The notes under the pieces are model-generated. The model made no database searches, had not been told where the DNA came from, and saw nothing but the letters and a program-made list of their open reading frames with translations. A DNA stretch of 64,000 nt from Dyadobacter luteus. Its GTDB lineage: Bacteria > Bacteroidota > Bacteroidia > Cytophagales > Spirosomataceae. The translations under genes were made by a program, and so were the position numbers. How positions within the stretch are numbered: the first letter of the stretch is position 1; the number at the start of each line of letters is the position of its first letter. This document shows positions 36,163 to 42,908 of this stretch, piece by piece. The stretch lies in assembly GCF_003383615.1 (NCBI RefSeq), contig NZ_QNUL01000011.1, positions 1 through 64,000 of the forward strand, in the 5' to 3' direction.

Positions 36163-36180
36163 CAGCACTATTTACGGTTT

Positions 36181-36251
36181 TGGCCGATGGTGTAATGGTA
36201 ACACTGGACATTTTGGTTGTCTCATTCAGGGTTCGAGTCCTTGTCGGCCAA
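36181..36251 (+). tRNA. trnQ: tRNA-Gln (anticodon TTG)
   Basis: A 71-nt cloverleaf: acceptor TGGCCGA with TCGGCCA, D stem GTGT/ACAC, anticodon stem GGACA/TGTCT with loop TTTTGGT (anticodon TTG), T stem CAGGG/CCTTG with loop TTCGAGT, discriminator A. CCA is not encoded. Confidence 0.95.
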
Positions 36252-36262
36252 CAATAGTAACG

Positions 36263-36294
36263 AAAGCCTCTTATGTGAAAACATAAGGGGCTTT
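36263..36294 (+). terminator. Terminator after tRNA-Gln
   Basis: AAAGCCTCTTATGT, a GAAA tetraloop and ACATAAGGGGCTTT with one mismatch, then T-rich sequence. Confidence 0.8.
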
Positions 36295-36345
36295 TCTGCT
36301 TTCAGTCGACTTTGCGATCATTTTCAAAAATGAACAACAAAGAAA

Positions 36346-36375
36346 AAGCCGCTGCAACTTTCGTTACAACGGCTT
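36346..36375 (-). terminator. Terminator after tRNA-Phe
   Basis: On the minus strand AAGCCG and TGTAAC pair with GTTGCA and CGGCTT around a GAAA loop, followed by TTTTT. It lies about 9 bp after tRNA-Phe, facing the tRNA-Gln terminator. Confidence 0.8.
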
Positions 36376-36383
36376 ACTTTCTG

Positions 36384-36456
36384 TGGTGATGGACGGAATC
36401 GAACCGCCGACACAAGGATTTTCAGTCCTTTGCTCTACCGACTGAGCTACATCACC
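36384..36456 (-). tRNA. trnF: tRNA-Phe (anticodon GAA)
   Basis: A 73-nt cloverleaf on the minus strand: acceptor GGTGATG/CATCACC, D arm GCTC-AGTCGGTA-GAGC, anticodon arm AAGGA-CTGAAAA-TCCTT (GAA), T arm GGCGG-TTCGATT-CCGTC, discriminator A. CCA is not encoded. Confidence 0.96.
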
Positions 36457-36660
36457 AGGCTCAACTGGCTCCCTTTGGGACTGCAAAACTAGATGTTTGA
36501 TTTTGCTTTCCAAACTATTTGAGTGAAATTTTTCAAAAAATTTTATCTCTACTCCTTTACATATACCCTATCGCCCTGATTTTCTTTTATTTAAATAGAA
36601 AAAATAAATTTTTCAGTAACAAAATATTTATACAGACACATTTTTCTCATATTTGTCAAA

Positions 36661-36678
36661 TAGTATGCTTGCATACTA
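36661..36678. promoter_or_regulatory. Perfect palindrome upstream of the Fe-S oxidoreductase genes (MarR operator candidate)
   Basis: TAGTATGC-TT-GCATACTA is an 8-bp perfect inverted repeat, 33 bp before the start at 36712. The core matches the palindrome in the MarR gene promoter (4991-5002), and CATATTTG at 36650-36657 with TTTA 19 nt upstream could be the promoter it blocks. Confidence 0.65.
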
Positions 36679-36711
36679 TAATATTCACCATGCATCATAA
36701 ATGTATCCTAT

Positions 36712-38046
36712 ATGGAAATATTGGGTCAAATTTTGTTCATAGCGGTATTGGCAGCTACAGGTTGGCTGGTATATAAGCGCGCAATACTTATAAAGAGTAC
36801 CATTTCACTCGGCAAGAGCGAAGAGCGTACGGATCAGCCTGCGCGTCGCTTTGCTACTATGCTACGCATTGCTTTTGGTCAAAAGAAAATGTTTGACCGT
36901 CCGCTGATCGGTTTTCTGCATTTTATCGTCTACGCAGGTTTCATTCTGATCAATGTTGAGGTACTGGAAATTATTCTTGATGGATTATCAGGTAAGCACA
37001 GACTATTTTCTCCTCTTCTCGGATCATTGTATCCGGTATTGATCGGATTTTTTGAGTTTCTTGCAGCCGGTGTTCTGATCGCCTGCGGTATTTTTCTTAT
37101 TCGCCGTACTATTGTCAAAACAGAACGATTTCAGCCCGCAAGACATCGGGAAATGAACGGATGGCCGGCTCTGGACGGCAAGATTATTCTCCTGTTCGAA
37201 ATTGTATTGATGGCCGCTATACTCACCATGAATGCGGCAGATTCAGTTTTGCAGGATATGGGCAGTACACATTACACGCAAACAGGTAATTTTCTCATCA
37301 GTCAATTTCTCAAACCATTGTTTACGGGCTGGTCTGAACCCACATTGATCATATATGAGCGGACAGCCTGGTGGCTACACATTTTGGGCATCTTTGCTTT
37401 TGCTGTATACCTCACCTATTCCAAACATTTACACATTGCGCTTGCTTTCCCGAATACTTATTTCTCCCACCTTACCCCAAAGGGCGAAATGAATAATATG
37501 CCGGAAATAACCAAAGAGGTAAAAATCATGCTTGGATTAGAGACTCCGGCAGATTCTGCAAATGAAGTGCCGGAAAGGTTCGGAGCGAAAGATGTTCCTG
37601 ATCTTAGCTGGAAAAACTTACTGGACGCTTATTCATGTACAGAGTGCGGCCGATGCTCAGCGGCTTGTCCTGCCAATCTTACAGGGAAGAAGCTTTCTCC
37701 CCGGAAAATCATGATGGATACCCGCGACCGTCTGGAGGATATCGGCCGTAACATGCAGGCTAACGGCGGCAACTTCCTTCCCGACGGAAAAAATCTGATG
37801 GGTGATTACATTCTGGAAGAAGAGATACTAGCATGCACTACCTGTAATGCGTGTGTGCAGGAATGTCCGATCCTGATCAATCCGCTAGATATTATTTTAC
37901 AGCTTCGGAGGCACCAGGTGATGGACGAATCCAAAGCACCTGCTTCCTGGAATATGATGTTTCAGAATCTGGATACCAATCGGGCGCCCTGGAAATTTTC
38001 ACCCGGAGATCGTTTTAATTGGGCAGACGCCGTAAAAATAGGTTAA
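36712..38046 (+). CDS. Membrane-anchored (Fe-S)-binding oxidoreductase subunit
   Basis: This encodes 444 residues. The first 250 hold about five membrane segments resembling a NarI-like cytochrome b domain. The C-terminal part has two [4Fe-4S] motifs, CTECGRCSAACP (about 309) and CTTCNACVQECP (about 374), as in GlpC/HdrC-type proteins. Together with the next gene it reconstitutes the architecture of EtfD/FadF-type ETF:menaquinone oxidoreductases, which take electrons from acyl-CoA dehydrogenation. That role is inferred and is supported by a shared palindrome with the MarR gene next to the FadN-like gene. Confidence 0.82.
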   Translation: MEILGQILFIAVLAATGWLVYKRAILIKSTISLGKSEERTDQPARRFATMLRIAFGQKKMFDRPLIGFLHFIVYAGFILINVEVLEIILDGLSGKHRLFSPLLGSLYPVLIGFFEFLAAGVLIACGIFLIRRTIVKTERFQPARHREMNGWPALDGKIILLFEIVLMAAILTMNAADSVLQDMGSTHYTQTGNFLISQFLKPLFTGWSEPTLIIYERTAWWLHILGIFAFAVYLTYSKHLHIALAFPNTYFSHLTPKGEMNNMPEITKEVKIMLGLETPADSANEVPERFGAKDVPDLSWKNLLDAYSCTECGRCSAACPANLTGKKLSPRKIMMDTRDRLEDIGRNMQANGGNFLPDGKNLMGDYILEEEILACTTCNACVQECPILINPLDIILQLRRHQVMDESKAPASWNMMFQNLDTNRAPWKFSPGDRFNWADAVKIG

Positions 38047-38086
38047 AATAAGAGCAGAAAACGCTCTCTTCAAATCGGATGAAACC

Positions 38087-38887
38087 ATGATGGAAGAATC
38101 AACATATAAAGTACCAACCATGGCAGAAATGGCTGCCGCCAATGAAACGCCGGAAGTTCTTTTTTGGGTAGGTTGCGCAGGCTCTTTCGACGATCGTTAC
38201 AAAAAAGTGACGGTAGCATTTGTAAAAATACTGAATAAAGCAGGCGTTAAATTTGCGGTATTAGGAACTGAAGAAAGTTGCACAGGTGATCCTGCCCGAC
38301 GCGCCGGAAACGAATTTACGTTTCAGATGCTGGCGATGTCGAATATTCAGGTGTTGGATATGTATGGCGTTAAAAAGATCGTGACAGCCTGTCCGCACTG
38401 CTTTAATACACTCAAAAACGAATATCCCGAACTGGGCGGCAACTACGAAGTCGTGCATCATTCCGAATACCTTCAGCAGCTAATCAATGAAGGTCGGGTG
38501 CGTATCGAAGGAGGAGAGTCTTTCAAAGGAAGGAAAATCACTTTTCATGATTCCTGTTATCTCGGGCGTGCCAATGATATTTACGAAGCTCCCCGCCATG
38601 TTCTGGAGGCTCTGGATGCGGACTTAGTTGAAATGAAACGTTGCCGTACCAAAGGGCTATGCTGCGGAGCGGGAGGGGCTCAAATGTTCAAAGAACCTGA
38701 ACACGGCCGGAAAGATATCAATGTTGAACGTATTGAAGAGGCGCTTTCCACGGGTGCGGATACGATTGCTGTGGCTTGTCCGTTCTGTATGGTAATGATG
38801 ACCGACGGCGTAAAAAACAAAGAAAAAGAAGAGCATGTACGTGTCTTTGACCTGGCAGAGCTGATTGCTCAGGCAGAAGGATTATAA
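38087..38887 (+). CDS. CCG-domain (HdrB-like) Fe-S protein, partner of the preceding subunit
   Basis: This 266-residue protein has two cysteine-rich CCG domains: the first around GCAGSFDDRY with CPHCFNTLKNEYP, the second around HDSCYLGRANDIY with CCGAGGAQMF and ACPFCMVMMTDG. Such domains bind a noncubane [4Fe-4S] cluster in HdrB and related subunits. It begins 40 bp after the membrane subunit, so the two are almost certainly cotranscribed and form one complex. In many bacteria both parts are fused in one polypeptide. Confidence 0.85.
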   Translation: MMEESTYKVPTMAEMAAANETPEVLFWVGCAGSFDDRYKKVTVAFVKILNKAGVKFAVLGTEESCTGDPARRAGNEFTFQMLAMSNIQVLDMYGVKKIVTACPHCFNTLKNEYPELGGNYEVVHHSEYLQQLINEGRVRIEGGESFKGRKITFHDSCYLGRANDIYEAPRHVLEALDADLVEMKRCRTKGLCCGAGGAQMFKEPEHGRKDINVERIEEALSTGADTIAVACPFCMVMMTDGVKNKEKEEHVRVFDLAELIAQAEGL

Positions 38888-38959
38888 GGTGCACAGAAAC
38901 TTAGTCCCGCCTGGCACTGTTTTATTTTCAGTTTAGATTTTACATAAAGCATTAAAACA

Positions 38960-39457
38960 ATGTATATACCATTCAGCGACCTTGACCTTGAAGCACGTGT
39001 CTGGATCTATCAGGCAAATCGTGAGCTTACCAAAGATGAAACTGCAGTATTGACCGAAACATTAAAATCGGCACTGGATAACTGGGACGCGCATGGAAAA
39101 CCACTGACAGCCTCGGGCAAAGTATTCGAACATCGTTTTGTAGTAATCGGTGTAGATGAGCGTGACGAAATGCCAAGCGGATGTTCCATCGACAAATCTG
39201 TGCACTGGCTTCAGCAAATCGGCAGCCAGATGAATGTAGATTTTTTTGATCGTTCTTTGGCCTACATTAACGAACAGGATCAGGTAGTAACCATTCCTGT
39301 CTCAAAAATCAAACAGGCAGTTACTGAGGAAACGATCACTGCCTCTACCACCGTTTTTGACAACCAGATAGCCACCAAAGCGCAATGGCTCAACAGATGG
39401 AAATCTCCGGCTTCCCACACCTGGCTGGCGCGTTATTTCTCCGATCAGCCCGTTTGA
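38960..39457 (+). CDS. Conserved Bacteroidota protein of unknown function
   Basis: This encodes 165 residues, soluble, without signal peptide or membrane segment. It starts MYIPFSDLDLEARVWIYQAN and has a central HRFVVIGVDERDEMPSGCSI and a Trp-rich C-terminus (KAQWLNRWKSPASHTWLARY). Similar Bacteroidota proteins are often labelled ABC transporter ATPase, but no Walker A or B motif is present, so I do not use that name. It lies 72 bp after the CCG protein and 56 bp before gldH. Confidence 0.7.
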   Translation: MYIPFSDLDLEARVWIYQANRELTKDETAVLTETLKSALDNWDAHGKPLTASGKVFEHRFVVIGVDERDEMPSGCSIDKSVHWLQQIGSQMNVDFFDRSLAYINEQDQVVTIPVSKIKQAVTEETITASTTVFDNQIATKAQWLNRWKSPASHTWLARYFSDQPV

Positions 39458-39460
39458 GGT

Positions 39461-39491
39461 TTTGAAAGAAAAGTATCGCTGTCTAATTTTG
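39461..39491 (+). promoter_or_regulatory. gldH promoter
   Basis: TTTG (39461-39464), 19 nt, TAATTTTG (39484-39491): an exact match to the Bacteroidota consensus, 22 bp before the gldH start. Confidence 0.7.
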
Positions 39492-39513
39492 CCTTATTAC
39501 TTAAAACTTCCGG

Positions 39514-39996
39514 ATGCGTTTTTTCAGATCAATATTGGCTTTAAGCCTTTTGGCCATACTCTGGTCATGCGATGACAGTGTGGTTTATAAAGCGCATGAG
39601 GACATCAAGGACGGCTTATGGTATATTAAAAATAAACCTGAATTTAAGGTTAGTATTGAAGATACGGTGAGCCGTTATAATGTGTATTACGTATTCCGCA
39701 ATGCGCTCCAGTACCCGTATTATAATTTGTACCTGACAAGGCAGGTAAACGGGCCAGACGGGGCATTGATCTCGAATACATTGGAAGAGCTTTTTGTATC
39801 CAACGAAATTACCGGAAAGCCCTATGGAAAAGGACTTGGTGACCTCTTTGATCACAAAGTTCCTATCGCCAAAGATTACTCATTTCCAAAATCAGGAGTG
39901 TATACCTTCAAGCTTTCCCAATCTATGCGTCAGAATCCCTTACCTCACATATTGAGTGTGGGTATCGCTGTGGAAAAAGTGAAAAACGAACCTTAA
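39514..39996 (+). CDS. gldH: Gliding motility lipoprotein GldH
   Basis: This 160-residue lipoprotein has a signal with lipobox LWSC (Cys at about 19). The body, with KDGLWYIKNKPEFKVSIEDT, VFRNALQYPYYNLYL and a C-terminal KLSQSMRQNPLPHILSVGI, fits the GldH family. GldH is needed for gliding and for type IX-dependent surface functions in Flavobacterium. That agrees with the four T9SS cargo proteins in this window. Its TAA stop interlocks with the stop codon of the convergent permease gene. Confidence 0.85.
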   Translation: MRFFRSILALSLLAILWSCDDSVVYKAHEDIKDGLWYIKNKPEFKVSIEDTVSRYNVYYVFRNALQYPYYNLYLTRQVNGPDGALISNTLEELFVSNEITGKPYGKGLGDLFDHKVPIAKDYSFPKSGVYTFKLSQSMRQNPLPHILSVGIAVEKVKNEP

Positions 39997-41216
39997 TCCA
40001 CATTCTTTAGTGGATTTGAAGAGCCAGCCTCATTACCAGTGGCTGGTTTTTTCTTTTTCCTGTATTTTCTATACGGCTTTTTCGGTACAGCACTTTGCTG
40101 TAATTCACGCTGTTCTTCTTTCTTTTCCTCAGCCACTTCATGTACCGGTTCACCCAACAGAAATCCGTAAGGTTCTAATACCGGAATCGCATCAAACAAT
40201 ACTTTCAGTATGGCAGTGACAGGTAGAGCCAGAATAAGCCCTGACAAACCCCACAGCTGGCCACCCAGAAACAGCGCTACAATGGCAGCCAGGGGGTTCA
40301 CACTCACCTTGGAGCCTACAATGTTGGGAGTAATGAAATTGCCTTCCAGAAATTGTACAAAGCTCATCACACTAATAACACCCACAGAATACCATATCGA
40401 ATCCATTGTCACAATAGCCAGCACCGCCGGAAGAACCGAGCCAATAAGAATGCCGATATAGGGGATCAAGATCAGAAAACCGGCCAGAAAACCAAAAAAT
40501 ATGGCATGGGGAATGCCTAGCAACAGCAGCCCTATACTGTTCAGTACCCCTACAATCAGAATGACCAGAAACAGACCTGAAAGGTAACTTTGAATGACCT
40601 CATAAATCTTTTTGAGTAAAATATTCAATTCCTCTTTTGGTACACTACGGATTGCCTTGTGGACAAACCGCCGGAAGAAATCGCGGTACAGCAGGAAAAA
40701 AAATATATACAGAGGAATTAATATAAAAGTCGAAATGGCTCCCGTGGTCGTAACCAGCGTATTCAACAAAAATGCCCTTCCTTCGCTCAATCCGTTGATC
40801 AGATATTTTTTTGCCTCGCTCACCTGCTGCGTTCTGCTGAGATTCAGGTATTTTTCGCCCATAGTAAGTGTCTGCTCCATGAGTACTTCCGTTTTTTCGG
40901 TGATCCGTGGGAGCTCTTCGGCGAAACTGCCGATCTGCAAGGTTACCACATACACCAACACCACAATACCAATTGAAAAAGCCAGAATACTCAACAGAAT
41001 CGCTCCTATCCTGGGAACCCTAAACCTTTCCAAAAATGCACACAGCGGATGTAAAAGAATCGAAAGTAAAACTGAAAATGCCAGCGGAATAATAGTTTCC
41101 CTTAATACATAAAGAATATATACGATGGCAATAAGTGATACAAGAGCACATGCAAGTTTCAGGTAAAAAGGGGTTTGTCTATCTTTGCCCTGAACCGAAT
41201 TAGAAGAAGGATTCAT
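39993..41216 (-). CDS. AI-2E family (PerM/YdiK) transporter
   Basis: This encodes 407 residues from ATG 41216; the longer reading would need a TTG. It is a polytopic protein of about 8 segments with the family pattern: paired N-terminal helices, a periplasmic domain, then FILIPLYIFFFLLYRDFF and a conserved C-terminal core GFLILIPYIGILIGSVLPAVLA and SVNPLAAIVALFLGGQLWG. Members include TqsA and sodium/proton antiporters, so the substrate is open. The C-terminal tail is basic (KKPYRKYRKKKKP). Its start codon overlaps the divergent start of the next gene on CATG. Confidence 0.85.
   Translation of the reverse strand: MNPSSNSVQGKDRQTPFYLKLACALVSLIAIVYILYVLRETIIPLAFSVLLSILLHPLCAFLERFRVPRIGAILLSILAFSIGIVVLVYVVTLQIGSFAEELPRITEKTEVLMEQTLTMGEKYLNLSRTQQVSEAKKYLINGLSEGRAFLLNTLVTTTGAISTFILIPLYIFFFLLYRDFFRRFVHKAIRSVPKEELNILLKKIYEVIQSYLSGLFLVILIVGVLNSIGLLLLGIPHAIFFGFLAGFLILIPYIGILIGSVLPAVLAIVTMDSIWYSVGVISVMSFVQFLEGNFITPNIVGSKVSVNPLAAIVALFLGGQLWGLSGLILALPVTAILKVLFDAIPVLEPYGFLLGEPVHEVAEEKKEEQRELQQSAVPKKPYRKYRKKKKPATGNEAGSSNPLKNVD
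41157..41187 (+). promoter_or_regulatory. Promoter of the beta-propeller lipoprotein gene
   Basis: TATCTTTG at 41180-41187, with TTTC 19 nt upstream (41157-41160). It lies inside the first codons of the divergent AI-2E-type gene. Confidence 0.55.
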
Positions 41217-42057
41217 GAATAAATTAATGTATCTGTGGTTTGCTGTGAAAACGGTACTTTGCTCGTGCAGTTCTGACCATAAAGAAAACGGATTCGACAA
41301 AGTGCGGTCTGACTACAAAATTAGCAAAATAGGTAAGCTTCCTTCTGTTGCGGATGAAAGTTCCGGTTTGGCAAATGGTACAAAAGCAGGCACCTACTGG
41401 ACGCATAACGACAGTGGCGGCAAACCTGAGCTTTATGAAATAGACGAAAAAGGTAAATTACTTTCTACCAGACAGGTTGCAAACGCAAAAAATACCGACT
41501 GGGAAGACCTTGCCGAAGACCATAACGGGAATCTGTACATAGGCGACTTCGGTAATAATGGTAACAAAAGACAGGATCTGAATATTTACAAAGTCTCCGA
41601 TACAGGTGGTAACCCTGCAAGAATTACGTTTCGATATCAAAACCAGACAGCTTTTCCTCCTCCGGAAAATGAAATGAATTACGACTGTGAAGCGTTTTTT
41701 CATTCCGGAAATCATCTATACCTTTTCTCTAAAAACCGTAGTAAAAGCCATAACAAGGTATTTTTATACCAAATGTCGGATCAACCAGGGAACTACACAC
41801 TAAATACCTCTGACAGTATCGAAATAAACAGCCAGGTAACCTCGGCCGATATTAGTCCTGATGGGAAGACTTTCGTCCTGCTGACTTACGGGAAAATTTT
41901 GCTATTTGCTGTTGACAATGGAATGATTAACTTTAAACGACCAGTGGGTTGTTTTAAAATAGTAAAGAAGCAGGTAGAGGCAATTTTGTTTCTTAATAAC
42001 AAGGATATGTTGATAACCAATGAGCAAGGACAAATATTCCGGGTTACCCGCCGGTGA
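41215..42057 (+). CDS. Predicted beta-propeller lipoprotein
   Basis: This encodes 280 residues with a short signal peptide ending LCSC (lipid Cys about 18). Repeated WTHNDSGGKPELYEID, DWEDLAEDHNGNLYIGDFG, CEAFFHSGNHLYLFSKN and TSADISPDGKTFVLLTYG blocks are like blades of a propeller, resembling SdiA-regulated or esterase-like phytase proteins. No catalytic assignment is possible. The ATG at 41215 shares three bases with the start codon of the divergent permease gene. Confidence 0.65.
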   Translation: MNKLMYLWFAVKTVLCSCSSDHKENGFDKVRSDYKISKIGKLPSVADESSGLANGTKAGTYWTHNDSGGKPELYEIDEKGKLLSTRQVANAKNTDWEDLAEDHNGNLYIGDFGNNGNKRQDLNIYKVSDTGGNPARITFRYQNQTAFPPPENEMNYDCEAFFHSGNHLYLFSKNRSKSHNKVFLYQMSDQPGNYTLNTSDSIEINSQVTSADISPDGKTFVLLTYGKILLFAVDNGMINFKRPVGCFKIVKKQVEAILFLNNKDMLITNEQGQIFRVTRR

Positions 42058-42146
42058 TATTATGTTTATGTTAATAAATATACAAAACATATAATGTCAA
42101 AATCACATCTGTTAATTTCGAATCCGATTTAACAACACAAATAAAA

Positions 42147-42857
42147 ATGAGCACTGCAAAAACGCTTAATACTGCCCCTAAGGTATTAGTAGTGGACGAC
42201 GACAATGACATTGTAGAGCTTCTTGAATACAACCTGATTAAAGAAGGTTATAATGTTCTTACAGCATCCAATGGGAAAAAGGCTATTGAAATTGCAAAGA
42301 CATTCGTCCCGGACCTCATTTTACTCGACATCATGATGCCTCAGTTGGATGGCATCGAAACTGGCCGGATGCTGCGCCAGAATCCGGATCTGAAAAATAC
42401 ATACATCCTTTTCCTGACGGCACGTTCGGAAGAATATTCGGAGGTGGCTGCCTTTGAGGTAGGTGCCGACGACTATATCACGAAGCCTATCAAGCCTCGT
42501 GCGCTGATGAGCAGGATCAATGCGTTGTTCCGCAGAGAAGCTCAAAAAGCAGATTCGGGGGATCAGATAGACATACTCGACCTGAGCATCAACCGTAAAA
42601 ATTACACGGTTACCCAGCAAGGCGGAAAGTCGACCGTTTTACCTAAAAAAGAATTTGAGCTTTTGTTTTTCCTTGCTCAGACTCCTAATAAGGTTTTCAA
42701 TCGTGACGAACTGTTGCAGAAAATCTGGGGGGCCGACATATATGTACTTGAACGGACAGTGGATGTACACATTCGCAAGCTTCGGGAGAAGCTGGGTGAC
42801 CAGTACATCAAGACTTTAAAAGGCGTTGGCTATATGTTCAGTAACGAAGTAGCTTAA
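42147..42857 (+). CDS. OmpR/PhoB-type response regulator
   Basis: This 236-residue protein has a receiver domain (about 10-130) with VVDDDND, the phosphoacceptor Asp in LILLDIMMPQ (about 60) and the conserved Lys in YITKPIKP, followed by a winged-helix effector (about 145-235, LQKIWGADIYVLERTVDVHI). No histidine kinase is adjacent; the only kinase in the window is the hybrid at 58606. It therefore appears as an orphan here, although similar Bacteroidota regulators act with PhoR-like kinases. Confidence 0.92.
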   Translation: MSTAKTLNTAPKVLVVDDDNDIVELLEYNLIKEGYNVLTASNGKKAIEIAKTFVPDLILLDIMMPQLDGIETGRMLRQNPDLKNTYILFLTARSEEYSEVAAFEVGADDYITKPIKPRALMSRINALFRREAQKADSGDQIDILDLSINRKNYTVTQQGGKSTVLPKKEFELLFFLAQTPNKVFNRDELLQKIWGADIYVLERTVDVHIRKLREKLGDQYIKTLKGVGYMFSNEVA

Positions 42858-42873
42858 TTCGCGAAAATATCAT

Positions 42874-42908
42874 GAAGGAAGGACTTAATCGTCTTTCCTT
42901 CTTTTTTT
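42874..42908 (+). terminator. Terminator of the response regulator gene
   Basis: GAAGGAAGGAC, loop TTAATC, GTCTTTCCTTC then seven T. It overlaps the 3' end of the convergent AsmA-like gene. Confidence 0.8.

Noticed and set aside
38960-39457. Label ABC transporter ATPase for the conserved protein before gldH
   Set aside because: No Walker A, signature or Walker B motif is present in the 165 residues.
41217-41300. N-terminal extension of the AI-2E-type permease
   Set aside because: It would require a TTG start inside the divergent lipoprotein gene; the ATG at 41216 fits family length.
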